This document shows, one piece after another, positions 1 to 7,738 of a stretch of 64,000 nucleotides of DNA. The translations under genes were made by a program, and so were the position numbers. The notes below the pieces were generated by a model that worked only from the letters and a program-made list of their open reading frames with translations, had not been told where the DNA came from and searched no databases. Each line of letters starts with the position of its first letter. The first letter of the stretch is position 1. The stretch lies in NCBI RefSeq assembly GCF_026262505.1, contig NC_067203.1:26331411-26395410 (forward strand). Reading direction: 5' to 3'. The DNA comes from Trichomonas vaginalis G3. Taxonomy: Eukaryota; Parabasalia; Trichomonadida; Trichomonadidae.

Positions 1-585
1 TTCGTCCAATATATCCCGACTGGAATTCCAAACGAAGACGGTGAGTTCCCAGGAAGGAACTATACAGTTGGAAAAGTCATACAACAACTGTATGATATTA
101 GGAAAGCTTCAAACCCCAAACTTGCAATGACACTCAAATTGCTTATGAATTCGACATGGGGATATTCCATTAAGAAACCTCAAAAGATGAAGAGTAAACA
201 CTATGAGAAGGTCGACAACTTTGTTGAAAGGTTCTCCCCTTTTGTTTTGAAATACGAATTTACTCAAGGTCAAGGTGGCTTAGTAACCACAGTAAAACCT
301 ATTGTCGAACATTGGTCTTACCCTCAGTTCGCAAAGGCAGTCCTTGACAACTACAACAAATTCTTCTCCGAAGTTAAATCCAAAGTGAAGGTTTACTATG
401 AGAACATCGATGCGCTCATGACGAACGAAGAAGGCTATAACAAACTCATTGAAATGGGAATGGTCGGTGAAAAGATGGGTCAATTCAAATTGGACAAAAT
501 TTTCACCGAAGTTCATGTCCTCTCCAAGCGTAAGTACTGGGGCATACTTGAAGACGGCACAGAAATAAAACATTGCATGAAATAA
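1..585 (+). CDS. DNA polymerase B, C-terminal part (5' end outside window)
   Basis: The frame is open from base 1, so this is the 3' end of the polymerase. It is near-identical to 24345-24925 in copy 2. Visible parts are motif B (KLLMNSTWGY, from about residue 46) and motif C in the palm (YYENIDALM). Motif C reads N-I-D where family B enzymes normally have D-T-D, and the same change is present in copy 2. The role would be protein-primed replication of the element. Motif A lies just upstream of the window. The gene ends 8 bp before the stop of an opposing small ORF. Confidence 0.85.
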   Translation, partial: FVQYIPTGIPNEDGEFPGRNYTVGKVIQQLYDIRKASNPKLAMTLKLLMNSTWGYSIKKPQKMKSKHYEKVDNFVERFSPFVLKYEFTQGQGGLVTTVKPIVEHWSYPQFAKAVLDNYNKFFSEVKSKVKVYYENIDALMTNEEGYNKLIEMGMVGEKMGQFKLDKIFTEVHVLSKRKYWGILEDGTEIKHCMK

Positions 586-592
586 AAAATTT

Positions 593-700
593 TTATTCGA
601 ATTTGAATCGGACAGGTCGAGTTACACCATTCTTGGTCTCAAACTCATATATAACCTGTTTGTCTGTATTTTCGTCGACTATGGCACGAGACACGAACAT
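593..700 (-). pseudogene. Truncated small ORF (35 aa), deletion derivative of an 81-aa protein
   Basis: The first 33 codons match the 81-aa protein of copy 2 (complement of 24948-25193). The rest, including its polyproline run, is missing. The deletion joins two short TTTGAAT direct repeats that lie about 147 bp apart in copy 2, which suggests slippage or microhomology repair. The frame closes with a new short tail. The function of the intact protein is not known. Confidence 0.6.
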
Positions 701-730
701 TGACCAAACGGACAAAAAGTGTCATTTCGG

Positions 731-994
731 ATGGTCCCGCAGCCAATCGCATTCGAGCACTTCGAAGAAGCCTTACGTTCCAAGGGAGAGGGTGTCTGGT
801 GCAAGGCAGAGGTCATGAGACTCTACGAGCAGTACATCCTCAATGCCTGGGAGGACAAATCGTCCTTGGAATGGCAATTCTACCAACTCCTCTGGGACGA
901 CCTCCTACGCAACTGGGATGACGAAAGAGTCCAATTCAGAGGTCAGGAACTACTTGTCCAAATTATCCTTAATTTAAGCCGCTTACGCAACTAA
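731..994 (+). CDS. Conserved Maverick hypothetical protein (87 aa)
   Basis: The start is the ATG at 731, 30 bp from the divergent start codon at 700. The upstream in-frame GTG at 719 is less likely. The protein is rich in Trp, Glu and Leu and looks all-helical. A closely similar copy is at 25224-25487, with differences concentrated in the last 20 residues. I recognise no family. Its conservation in two element copies supports a real gene. Confidence 0.7.
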   Translation: MVPQPIAFEHFEEALRSKGEGVWCKAEVMRLYEQYILNAWEDKSSLEWQFYQLLWDDLLRNWDDERVQFRGQELLVQIILNLSRLRN

Positions 995-1043
995 AAACTT
1001 AAATTTACTCGGGGTTTCCCCCTAAAATAAAATTTTTTTACTC

Positions 1044-1748
1044 TTAGAACCACTCGAGGTTCTCCTTACGGTTGTTGAGCTTGTCACCGTCAATGTGTCT
1101 GACCTTCGTCCTCTTGTTTGGATTTGGAACCCATTGAATTGCGACAAGCTTGCCCATGGAGATTGAACCGTAATTCCGAAGGGTAAGGTTCAAGTGTCCC
1201 AAGTTGTTGAGAACTGGGGTAAGAACCTTGCCGGTCTCCTTGTTGCGGATTTGGTATGGGTAGGGTTGGGAAATTTCGTAAGTGTCATCGGCAACAAGGG
1301 TTGCCCAAACTTCCTCTTCTTCGTGTTTCTCTTCTTCCTCTTCTTCCTCTTCCTCTTCTTCGTGTTTCTCTTCTTCCTCGACAATTCCTTCGGCAATTCT
1401 GTGTTCACGAAGTACGGTGTTGGAGGTTCTGTCCTTTCCGAGTACCTTCCAGATGGCGTCTATCTCTTCGAAGAAACGGTAGATGAGTCTGGCAAGGTCT
1501 CGGTTCTCTCTCGCGTAAATGCGCAAGGTTTCCGTCAAATCGTTCAGGACTTTCTCATTGGAAGCTTGGTTCATGAGGAACTCACCTTTAAGTCCCTTCA
1601 TCTCTTCCATAAGACTACTTTGGAGAGTCTTAACGGTGTTTGTCAGATGAGCTTTCAAATTCAAAATTTGAATTTGAACTGGGCGCTTGTCTGGCAACAT
1701 TGAAAGGACATCTTCCATTGTGTTCGGCTTCGGTGCTTGTTCGGACAT
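1044..1748 (-). CDS. Coiled-coil protein with acidic tract and C-terminal HNH-like DNA-binding module (234 aa)
   Basis: Residues 20-110 look like a coiled coil. About residues 125-148 form a Glu-rich run encoded by CTTCCT-type microsatellite. The C-terminus (about 155-234) resembles the NUMOD4/HNH_3 arrangement of homing endonucleases, with YEIS, a beta-rich stretch, and a final segment with H-I-D-G-D, NN and ENLEW. The protein stops at the point where the last HNH helix would begin, so nuclease activity is doubtful and DNA binding is the safer inference. The acidic run differs in length in copy 2 (25537-26262). Confidence 0.7.
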   Translation of the reverse strand: MSEQAPKPNTMEDVLSMLPDKRPVQIQILNLKAHLTNTVKTLQSSLMEEMKGLKGEFLMNQASNEKVLNDLTETLRIYARENRDLARLIYRFFEEIDAIWKVLGKDRTSNTVLREHRIAEGIVEEEEKHEEEEEEEEEEEKHEEEEVWATLVADDTYEISQPYPYQIRNKETGKVLTPVLNNLGHLNLTLRNYGSISMGKLVAIQWVPNPNKRTKVRHIDGDKLNNRKENLEWF

Positions 1749-1780
1749 CGAAAAAATGAAGTGGTTTGAGAATGACGGTT

Positions 1781-2365
1781 TTACTTCAAAAAGCTTGTTA
1801 TGACGGTTAAGTCATACAACAAGTTTAAAATAATATCTTGTTCTTCTTCTGAACGTTTGTTGTCTCTTCCGATAAAAGTTTCGAACATGAGAACCAAAAA
1901 ACGTTTTTTGAGATTGCGGAAGAGTTCAGGCAAACGTTCATATTCTGGATATGTTGGGAGCAGTTCAAAACATCTGAGCTGACTTTCGGACAAAATTGGG
2001 ACAATGTCAGAAAATTCATCTTTGGTCGGACTGCTTGAAGGTAAGTCCCTTACATGTAAGTAGCTCTGGTAAAGTCTTCTCATTTCTGCTAACTTTTGGA
2101 GTATAGCTTCGTAGTTTAGAAGTTTTAATTTTAATTGTCTTATTCCACTCTTTACTTCTAAACGGTAAGTATCCATGAGGTCAAGAGTAGCTTTGGTAGC
2201 TTTAAGTGGAGCTATTTGTTCCTTGACTTCTGCAATTTTGGTTGCAATTGTGGTTTGAGCTCCTTCAAGTTCGCCGTCTATGTCGTTCTCAACACCTTCA
2301 ACCATAGCTTGAAACTCTTCATCGGTCCATTGAGTTTGGTGTGGGACGAATTTAACTTGCTTCAT
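1781..2365 (-). CDS. Coiled-coil hypothetical protein (194 aa)
   Basis: An intact helical protein with long charged heptad-like stretches around residues 15-95. Three copies exist in the window: here, 26295-26879, and a C-terminally rearranged one at 63049-63642. The start ATG at 2365 is preceded by an A-rich leader shared by all three. No catalytic motif is visible and I do not recognise the family. It sits between the HNH-like gene and the Cys-rich gene, all on the minus strand. Confidence 0.75.
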   Translation of the reverse strand: MKQVKFVPHQTQWTDEEFQAMVEGVENDIDGELEGAQTTIATKIAEVKEQIAPLKATKATLDLMDTYRLEVKSGIRQLKLKLLNYEAILQKLAEMRRLYQSYLHVRDLPSSSPTKDEFSDIVPILSESQLRCFELLPTYPEYERLPELFRNLKKRFLVLMFETFIGRDNKRSEEEQDIILNLLYDLTVITSFLK

Positions 2366-2387
2366 TCAAAAAATGAAAAAAATGTTT

Positions 2388-2672
2388 TTACTCAAAGCGT
2401 GCCATGTATATGGCTATAAGAAACTTACCAGAAGGCTTCTTCTTCACATGAGTCTTCGGCAACTTGAGAGTTCTTGTTGGAGTTGGGTCTGGAATTTCAA
2501 TTCTCTCTCGAGCGCAACAACAGATGTCAGAATAACATTCCCCACTGTCTTTCTTGCCACCATAAATTGTGTATTGACCGAACTTGCATTTGCAGGAAGA
2601 CCGGTCAATACAAGGTTCACAGTTGAAATAGTTGTACACAAACCTGTTGAGTACGAGTGTGAGTAAAAACAT
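2388..2672 (-). CDS. Small cysteine-rich protein with hydrophobic N-terminus (94 aa)
   Basis: The N-terminus (MFLLTLVLNRFVY) is hydrophobic and could be a signal peptide or anchor. Residues 17-53 hold nine cysteines including a CCC triplet, which would suit a disulfide-bonded or metal-binding domain. A Thr/Pro/Arg segment and a Lys-rich tail follow. The gene is absent from copy 2, where the flanks are joined directly, and is present in copy 3 at the window end with an expanded RTPT repeat. Function unknown. Confidence 0.6.
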   Translation of the reverse strand: MFLLTLVLNRFVYNYFNCEPCIDRSSCKCKFGQYTIYGGKKDSGECYSDICCCARERIEIPDPTPTRTLKLPKTHVKKKPSGKFLIAIYMARFE

Positions 2673-2699
2673 AAAAAAAGTGAAGTTAAAATGAGATGT

Positions 2700-3062
2700 T
2701 TACTGAATTGGTTGGATGTCGCCTTCTGAGGTTATGAAGAACGGCTGTCCAGAGTAGTGAAGTAGTGCTCTGAGAATTTGTGTAATTCGTGGAATTGGGC
2801 TCTCACGATATGGAAGTAGTATCCAAGGACGTTTCATGAAGAACTTCAAGAGGGCTTCTTTCTTCACATCCTTAATATCATCGAATGCAGTGCCTTCTGG
2901 AACTTGAATTGCAACACCTGTTTCAATTTCCAACTTTAAGACACTATTCTTGGACAACCAGAAGCCAATGGACTTGCTTGGTTTGCACTTGCTGAGATAT
3001 TCCTTCACGGTTTCATTTACCTCAATTAGATAAATTGCTTCGTCTAAGGGGTCAAGCTCCAT
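2700..3062 (-). CDS. Conserved Maverick hypothetical protein (120 aa)
   Basis: An intact ORF matching 26921-27286 of copy 2 along its whole length, with most divergence in residues 20-50. The C-terminal half is well conserved (RPWILLP, SGQPF, EGDIQP). No recognised family. Its start codon abuts the 21-bp tandem-repeat array, so its promoter must lie in or next to that array. Confidence 0.7.
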   Translation of the reverse strand: MELDPLDEAIYLIEVNETVKEYLSKCKPSKSIGFWLSKNSVLKLEIETGVAIQVPEGTAFDDIKDVKKEALLKFFMKRPWILLPYRESPIPRITQILRALLHYSGQPFFITSEGDIQPIQ

Positions 3063-3066
3063 ACTG

Positions 3067-3440
3067 AGTCAGTACAATATTGTACTTTTTCAAGACAATG
3101 TTGTACTTTTTCAAGACAATGTTGTACTTTTTCAAGACAATGTTGTACTTTTTCAAGACAATGTTGTACTTTTTCAGAACAATGTTGTATAAATTCAGTA
3201 CAATGTCTCTCAAATTTGAGTACGGCTGTACTTTTTCAGAACAAGTCTTGAACTTTTTCAGAACAATGTTGTACTTTTTCAGAACAATGTTGTACTTTTT
3301 CAGAACAATGTTGTACTTTTTCAAGACAATGTTGTACTTTTTCAAGACAATGTTGTACTTTTTCAAGACAATATTGTACTTTTTCAAGACAATATTGTAC
3401 TTTTTCAAGACAATATTATATTGTTTCAGAACAAAGACGG
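3067..3440. repeat. 21-bp tandem repeat array between divergent genes
   Basis: About 17 units close to GTTGTACTTTTTCAAGACAAT, with a non-repeat interruption near 3188-3228 that contains the palindrome CTCAAATTTGAG. Because 21 is divisible by 3, long ORFs appear in both strands, but these are low-complexity heptapeptide repeats and I do not call them genes. It occupies the same divergent intergenic position as the different 21-bp array at 27287-27560. Confidence 0.95.
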
Positions 3441-3455
3441 TTAAGACACAAACGA

Positions 3456-4082
3456 ATGTCCGACGTCCCACCTACTGAACCCGTTCCACAGCCAGAAGAA
3501 CAGCATGCTCCAGCACCACAACAGGTTCCACCTCCACAAGGCTCCCCACAGCAACCTCAGTTCCAACAAGGACCTCCGAATTACTACCAATTTCCACCTC
3601 AAGGTTACTACCCACCACAAGGCTTTCCAAACTACCCACCACAAGGCTTTCCAAACTACCCTCCTCAACCCATGCCTTACTTCCCTAACCCTTGGATGTT
3701 CATGTCAAACCCTCCACCCCAATTCAAATTCCAATCTCAGTCCAAGAGAGACCAAGAGTTCGAAGAAGGTCTGAACCGTTTACGCAAAGAGTATGCCACA
3801 GCCCCTATGGAAGAAGACAGGCTCTCACTCTCTTCCCTCAAATCGACCGATTCGACTCGTACCACAGATTCGGTTCGTGACCGTGAAGACTACCTCAAGC
3901 AGTCTGAGAGACTCTTCATCCTACAACCATTTACAACTGGAGCTCTCAAGAACATGCGCAATTACGAAGGTCAGACACCAGCTGGAGACCGTAAAACAGA
4001 CGTACTCGCAAGAGCAGTCCAACTGGTCAAGACAAAGACCGAGATAGTCGACTTCATTCTTGCAGCTTGCCCATACAAGTAA
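3456..4082 (+). CDS. Pro/Gln/Tyr-rich protein with helical C-terminal domain (208 aa)
   Basis: Residues 1-95 are low complexity, rich in Pro, Gln and aromatic residues, with short FPNYPPQG repeats. Residues 100-208 are charged and helical and are almost unchanged in copy 2 (27602-28180), whereas the N-terminal region varies in length. A disordered scaffold joined to a conserved domain is a reasonable reading; no specific function is recognised. It is transcribed away from the 21-bp array. Confidence 0.75.
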   Translation: MSDVPPTEPVPQPEEQHAPAPQQVPPPQGSPQQPQFQQGPPNYYQFPPQGYYPPQGFPNYPPQGFPNYPPQPMPYFPNPWMFMSNPPPQFKFQSQSKRDQEFEEGLNRLRKEYATAPMEEDRLSLSSLKSTDSTRTTDSVRDREDYLKQSERLFILQPFTTGALKNMRNYEGQTPAGDRKTDVLARAVQLVKTKTEIVDFILAACPYK

Positions 4083-4110
4083 AAAAATAAACAATTACGA
4101 GTTAAACTTT

Positions 4111-4311
4111 TTATTCTTTCTTTTCTGAGTTGTTTAGAGCTGGTTTCTCTTGTAGAAACCTTTCGTACTCTTCCATGGTCATGTAATTGCGAATTTGGTA
4201 CGCAATTCCAGGTTCGTTGTTTTTGAACCTTACGTATGTAACGCTTCCATCCTCCTCAGGGAAGTAAGCTGCTAACATCTGACCAAGTTTTCTCGGTGAC
4301 TCGGAGCTCAT
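4111..4311 (-). CDS. Small hypothetical protein (66 aa)
   Basis: Intact here; the copy 2 version (28210-28410) has one nonsense codon at an otherwise identical position, which supports this being a real gene with one decayed copy. The sequence has a beta-like segment (VTYVRFKNNEPG) and a helical tail. No family recognised. Confidence 0.6.
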   Translation of the reverse strand: MSSESPRKLGQMLAAYFPEEDGSVTYVRFKNNEPGIAYQIRNYMTMEEYERFLQEKPALNNSEKKE

Positions 4312-4351
4312 AAAAATGTCACTTTTTAAACGTTAAGTTTTTAGTCTTATT

Positions 4352-4546
4352 TTACCCTTTGTTTACCCTTTGTTTGTCAAGGTAGTATTGGAGTGCAATT
4401 TCTCCAAATTCTCTGTGTCGGAGTTCTTCAGCATTTTCCAAGGTGTGCCTGGAGAACTCAAAGAAGTTGTCAAGAAGATACTGCCATGCTGCTCTTCTGA
4501 GTTCGTCGGTATTTTGGAAGTGTTGCACCTTCGAGTCTTCGGACAT
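4352..4546 (-). CDS. Small helical protein (64 aa)
   Basis: I choose the ATG at 4546 because the homologous ATG is kept at 28623 in copy 2 and the upstream extension is A/T filler. The protein is amphipathic and charged. Copy 2 has lost 22 bp inside the gene and is frameshifted. Function unknown. Confidence 0.55.
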   Translation of the reverse strand: MSEDSKVQHFQNTDELRRAAWQYLLDNFFEFSRHTLENAEELRHREFGEIALQYYLDKQRVNKG

Positions 4547-4581
4547 GAAAAAATAACACTTTTTCAGCAAAAATAATGTTT

Positions 4582-4629
4582 ATGTTAGAATGTTAGATCT
4601 AACATGTTTTCTAACACGTTTTCTAACAT
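4582..4629. repeat. GATC-centred hexamer array A1 (two forward, three reverse)
   Basis: TGTTAG at 4583 and 4591, then CTAACA at 4599, 4611 and 4623. The core TGTTAGATCTAACA is a perfect palindrome. Spacing is 8 bp on the short side and 12 bp on the long side. It lies upstream of the 313-aa gene and is the reverse-orientation partner of arrays A2 and A3. Confidence 0.9.
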
Positions 4630-4722
4630 GGTCTAAAACTCTTGAATTTTCATGAGTTTTCCCGAAATAAAAAATAAAGTTGGTTTTTTTAAAAAAATAT
4701 TTTTTTATTTTGTATAAAAAAT

Positions 4723-5664
4723 ATGATTTCAACAATCGGCACAACAACAGTTCAAACAACTACAGCACCAAACTCGTTAGTTATGAATCCAACATCTATG
4801 TTGGTAGAGATGAAAAACTTCATTCCTTCTTCATATACTTTCGAAACAAAAATCCAGAAGATAAAGCAAGAACTTTTAACAAGTAATTTAGACTGTAGTG
4901 CGAAAGATGAAACAAATGAACAGTATCTTTATGAAATGCAGGACATTATTGACCATTTACCCAAATTGCCTGAAATCCAACAACAAAAACTCACTATTCC
5001 TGAATTCGACGAAATTGAAGTTAAAGTTACTGACTCAGTAGAAATAAAGAAGTTCATACGAAAGGTAAACTATGAGTTTCTAGGATTTCATTGCAACCAT
5101 AAGGTTATGGACAAAGATTGCGACATGGTATATAAGAACATCTCTGACCTTTACAAATCCGAAGAATTTAAGACCTACGACAACTTTGTTTCATTAGTTG
5201 CAAAATGTGTTTGGGAAATAAGAGATAAAGATAGAAGAGGTAAGGTATGGAACGAACAAATAAGACCCGCTATGTTCGAGATGAAGAGAGCAATTGACGC
5301 CTTAGTTGTTTTAGCAGGTAAGGTTTCAGAATATAACGCAAAAATGAACCCGCAATGTTCTAAATGTAAAGCAGCAATGAGGAAATATAACTACTCAGTC
5401 AAAGAGATAGAAAGAATGAGAAACGACTATGCAGACTTAAAGAAAGAAGCAGAAAAGCCAGCAGAAGATAAAATGAACATGTTAGCATTTCTGAACAAAA
5501 ACTATCCAACTGCTGACGATTTCCTTCTATCTGACGTCAAGAAGAAGTATAAAGAAACTTTCGGTATCGTTAAAACATTCGATGTACTGACAGAAGAAAT
5601 AGAAGCTACGAAATTGTTTAGAGTCATGAACCATCGCAACATATACCATGTAAAACGCTTGTAA
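4723..5664 (+). CDS. Hypothetical protein of the array-bracketed cassette (313 aa)
   Basis: A predominantly helical, Lys-rich protein. It has a Thr-rich N-terminus, a central pair of CxxC-like cysteines (QCSKCK near residue 211), a coiled-coil stretch after it, and a basic C-terminus ending HVKRL. The start is preceded by TTTTGTATAAAAAAT, shared with copy 2 (29056-29994). Inverted GATC-centred arrays lie on both sides (4582-4629; 5671-5718 and 5777-5824). That layout suggests a self-contained cassette whose product may recognise the arrays, which is inference. No known family recognised. Confidence 0.7.
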   Translation: MISTIGTTTVQTTTAPNSLVMNPTSMLVEMKNFIPSSYTFETKIQKIKQELLTSNLDCSAKDETNEQYLYEMQDIIDHLPKLPEIQQQKLTIPEFDEIEVKVTDSVEIKKFIRKVNYEFLGFHCNHKVMDKDCDMVYKNISDLYKSEEFKTYDNFVSLVAKCVWEIRDKDRRGKVWNEQIRPAMFEMKRAIDALVVLAGKVSEYNAKMNPQCSKCKAAMRKYNYSVKEIERMRNDYADLKKEAEKPAEDKMNMLAFLNKNYPTADDFLLSDVKKKYKETFGIVKTFDVLTEEIEATKLFRVMNHRNIYHVKRL

Positions 5665-5670
5665 ATAGTT

Positions 5671-5718
5671 ATGTTAGAAAACATGTTAGAAAACATGTTA
5701 GATCTAACATTCTAACAT
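5671..5718. repeat. GATC-centred hexamer array A2 (three forward, two reverse)
   Basis: TGTTAG at 5672, 5684 and 5696, then CTAACA at 5704 and 5712. It begins 7 bp after the stop codon of the 313-aa gene and mirrors A1. It forms the first unit of a 106-bp tandem duplication with A3. Confidence 0.9.
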
Positions 5719-5776
5719 AAACATTATTTTTATTGAATTCCGTATGAAATTTCATGAATTTTGTATGTTTTAGACC

Positions 5777-5824
5777 ATGTTAGAAAACATGTTAGAAAAC
5801 ATGTTAGATCTAACATTCTAACAT
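5777..5824. repeat. GATC-centred hexamer array A3 (three forward, two reverse)
   Basis: TGTTAG at 5778, 5790 and 5802, CTAACA at 5810 and 5818. It lies exactly 106 bp after A2, and the following AT-rich flank (about 40 bp) is duplicated too. The outer flank reads as the reverse complement of the sequence around A1, so A1 and A3 behave like terminal inverted repeats around the 313-aa gene. Confidence 0.9.
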
Positions 5825-5860
5825 AAACATTATTTTTATTGAATTCCGTATGAAATTTCA

Positions 5861-5904
5861 TGAAGAACAGCGAGTAGTGAAAAAACCCTGGTCGCCAAAA
5901 CTCT
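5861..5904 (+). pseudogene. Remnant of a KilA-N gene (44 bp)
   Basis: This stretch matches 30642-30684 inside the KilA-N gene of copy 2 with few differences, then jumps to sequence equivalent to about 31243 at the ATPase 3' end. Copy 1 therefore once carried the KilA-N gene and lost nearly all of it by deletion. Confidence 0.75.
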
Positions 5905-5911
5905 TTATTTT

Positions 5912-6970
5912 TCAAGCTTGACTTTTTACAATTTGAACTTTGTTTGCGTAGATATGAATTCTGAAAGAAGTATGAGGGTCTTGTATGACTTTGTACTTCT
6001 CCCATAGTTCATGTCTGTCAAACTTACCTGCCATGGACTCTTTCATAAGTTCCATGAAATCGTCTTCGGACAATCCAGGGAAAAGTATGATATCAGTAAG
6101 TATTCTCTTTACATCCTTACTTAAACTCTTGGCTGTCTGTACACAAATGACAACTGAAATGTTAAAGTGTCTGAGCTTCTTGAGAATTCGACACATGTCT
6201 TGTTCTCTGTTCTTTAACAAAGGATGAGAAGCAAAGTCATCTAAGATAAGAAGACATCTATGAGGGTAAGTCTTCCAATCGTAAGATTGCAATTTCTTCG
6301 AAATGTATTCTATCTCTTTCTGTTTGTTTCTGAAGTGTTTCTTCTCTAATATTCTCTGCATTTCCTCATTTGGGTCTTTAAACTTCGAATTGACATACTC
6401 ATTTATAGCATTGTACTTCAAAACTCTTCTTTGGTACTTCTTTATCCAATCTAACAACTCAGAGTCTTTTATACATACTAACTTAGACTTCTTTATAATA
6501 TCTTTGAACGAATTGACGGTTTGGTCAAATTGACCAGAAGTACTACAAATGACAACTAACTCATAGAATGGGTTCTTCTCATCTAGTTCTTGTTGTTGTG
6601 CAGCCATTTTAAGATAAGTGAAAGTCTTACCCGACCCAGGTGGTGCAATTAGACCTGTTATACCATTCTGAGCAAATAAGAACTTGTCATGTATAGGCTT
6701 TATCTGAGCATTTTCTAACTTCCTCTTGTTCTTGTTTAAAACATTCTCAAATTTCTTGTCAATGTCAGCAAACTTTTTTTCTAACATATTTTTAGAAAAA
6801 TTAAAATTTTTATCTTTTAGAAAATGTCTAGCGATTTCGCTATCTATATTCGAGACAAACTTTTGACAGCAAAACATCTGTCGACCATAAAATCTTACAT
6901 AGTGTAAACAAGAAAGGTGAATTTGTTCTAAAGTTCTGTTTCTGGGAATATGACAAGAACCATAAAACAT
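5912..6970 (-). CDS. Packaging ATPase (A32/FtsK-HerA type)
   Basis: A P-loop ATPase expected to pump element DNA into capsids. Walker A is APPGSGKTF (residues about 109-117) and Walker B is CLLILDDFAS (about 237-246). An Ala/Gln segment and a conserved Ser/Thr strand (VVICSTSGQ) follow Walker A, as in this family. The 352-aa reading starts at 6970, 28 bp from a divergent ATG. A shorter start at 6787 gives 291 aa and is nearer the usual family length. The copy 2 version is frameshifted. Confidence 0.8.
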   Translation of the reverse strand: MFYGSCHIPRNRTLEQIHLSCLHYVRFYGRQMFCCQKFVSNIDSEIARHFLKDKNFNFSKNMLEKKFADIDKKFENVLNKNKRKLENAQIKPIHDKFLFAQNGITGLIAPPGSGKTFTYLKMAAQQQELDEKNPFYELVVICSTSGQFDQTVNSFKDIIKKSKLVCIKDSELLDWIKKYQRRVLKYNAINEYVNSKFKDPNEEMQRILEKKHFRNKQKEIEYISKKLQSYDWKTYPHRCLLILDDFASHPLLKNREQDMCRILKKLRHFNISVVICVQTAKSLSKDVKRILTDIILFPGLSEDDFMELMKESMAGKFDRHELWEKYKVIQDPHTSFRIHIYANKVQIVKSQA

Positions 6971-6998
6971 TAAGCAGAGAAGTCTTTAAAATTTGTCA

Positions 6999-7274
6999 AT
7001 GACAGACTTGTTGACAGAGATGACGCCTTTGGAAGATGAAGTCCAACAAAAGTTCTTAGAATGCAAAGAAGACACATGCGCTGTTCTTGAAGATGAAATA
7101 GAAAACAGAATAGAAGAGCTATTAAAGGACAAAGAACTTTTACATAAATATGGTTGCGAAATTTGACATAACTCCACCAGAGAAGAAGAAGAAGAAGAAG
7201 AGAAAGAAAAGAAAGTAGAAGAAGAGAAGAAAGAGCCAGAGCCAGAGCCAGAGAAAAAGAAATTTGACATGTAA
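6999..7274 (+). pseudogene. Frameshifted copy of the small basic-tailed protein
   Basis: Matches the intact 92-aa gene at 32335-32613, but small indels near 7025 and 7155 break the frame. The C-terminal Lys/Glu-rich region is drawn out by GAA repeats. It is divergent from the ATPase gene. Confidence 0.65.
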
Positions 7275-7290
7275 AAATAAAATTTTATTT

Positions 7291-7704
7291 TTAGAACATT
7301 TCTGGGTCAATGTCAATGTTCTCTTCCTCTTTAGGAGCAAACACTGGTTTAGACTCTAAAATCTTTTTACCCAATTTACCTTGAACTTCAACTATCTTAG
7401 ACTCATAATATTCATAGTCGTCTGCTTCTTTGGTTCATAAGGTATAACAAGTTTGTATGCTTTGCCTTCTTTAAGGTTTTGAAAACCTTCTGTCAAAATT
7501 TTCTTTGACTGTTAACAAACCTTCTATGTCTAAGTCTTCAAATTTCGCACCATTTTTAGTCACAATAGCAAACTTAACTGGTTCGATGTTCCAAACTTTG
7601 TCAAATGTAAGACTTTTCAAAATGGTAGAAGTAAACATTCAAATAAGCGAATGGGTTCTTTCTTTGACTCTGTCATGTACTTGTTTACTGAGATGAATTT
7701 TCAT
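7291..7704 (-). pseudogene. Frameshifted hypothetical gene between ATPase and helicase
   Basis: Homologous to complement 32630-33049 in copy 2. Both copies contain one-base indels but at different places, so an intact ancestor of about 138 aa is inferred. The C-terminal part (KIVEVQGKLGKK and an acidic end) is the best conserved. No family recognised. Confidence 0.5.
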
Positions 7705-7738
7705 CTTTTCTATCGGATAAAAAAATATTTTTTTAAAT

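Noticed and set aside
1194..1703. Plus-strand 169-aa ORF with poly-Phe/Leu run
   Set aside because: Antisense shadow of the acidic tract of the HNH-like gene; its frame is not supported by spacing or leader.
3067..3440. CRISPR array
   Set aside because: Units are contiguous near-identical repeats without unique spacers, and the context is eukaryotic.
3052..3478. Long ORFs on both strands through the 21-bp array (heptapeptide repeats)
   Set aside because: A 21-bp period keeps several frames open by chance; the array in copy 2 encodes unrelated peptides at the same place.
4582..4629. Rho-independent terminators
   Set aside because: The palindromes lack a GC stem plus U-run layout, occur on both sides of a gene and change hexamer by element copy.
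6986..7340. Ser/Phe-rich minus-strand ORFs
   Set aside because: Antisense of the small basic-tailed gene; low complexity only.
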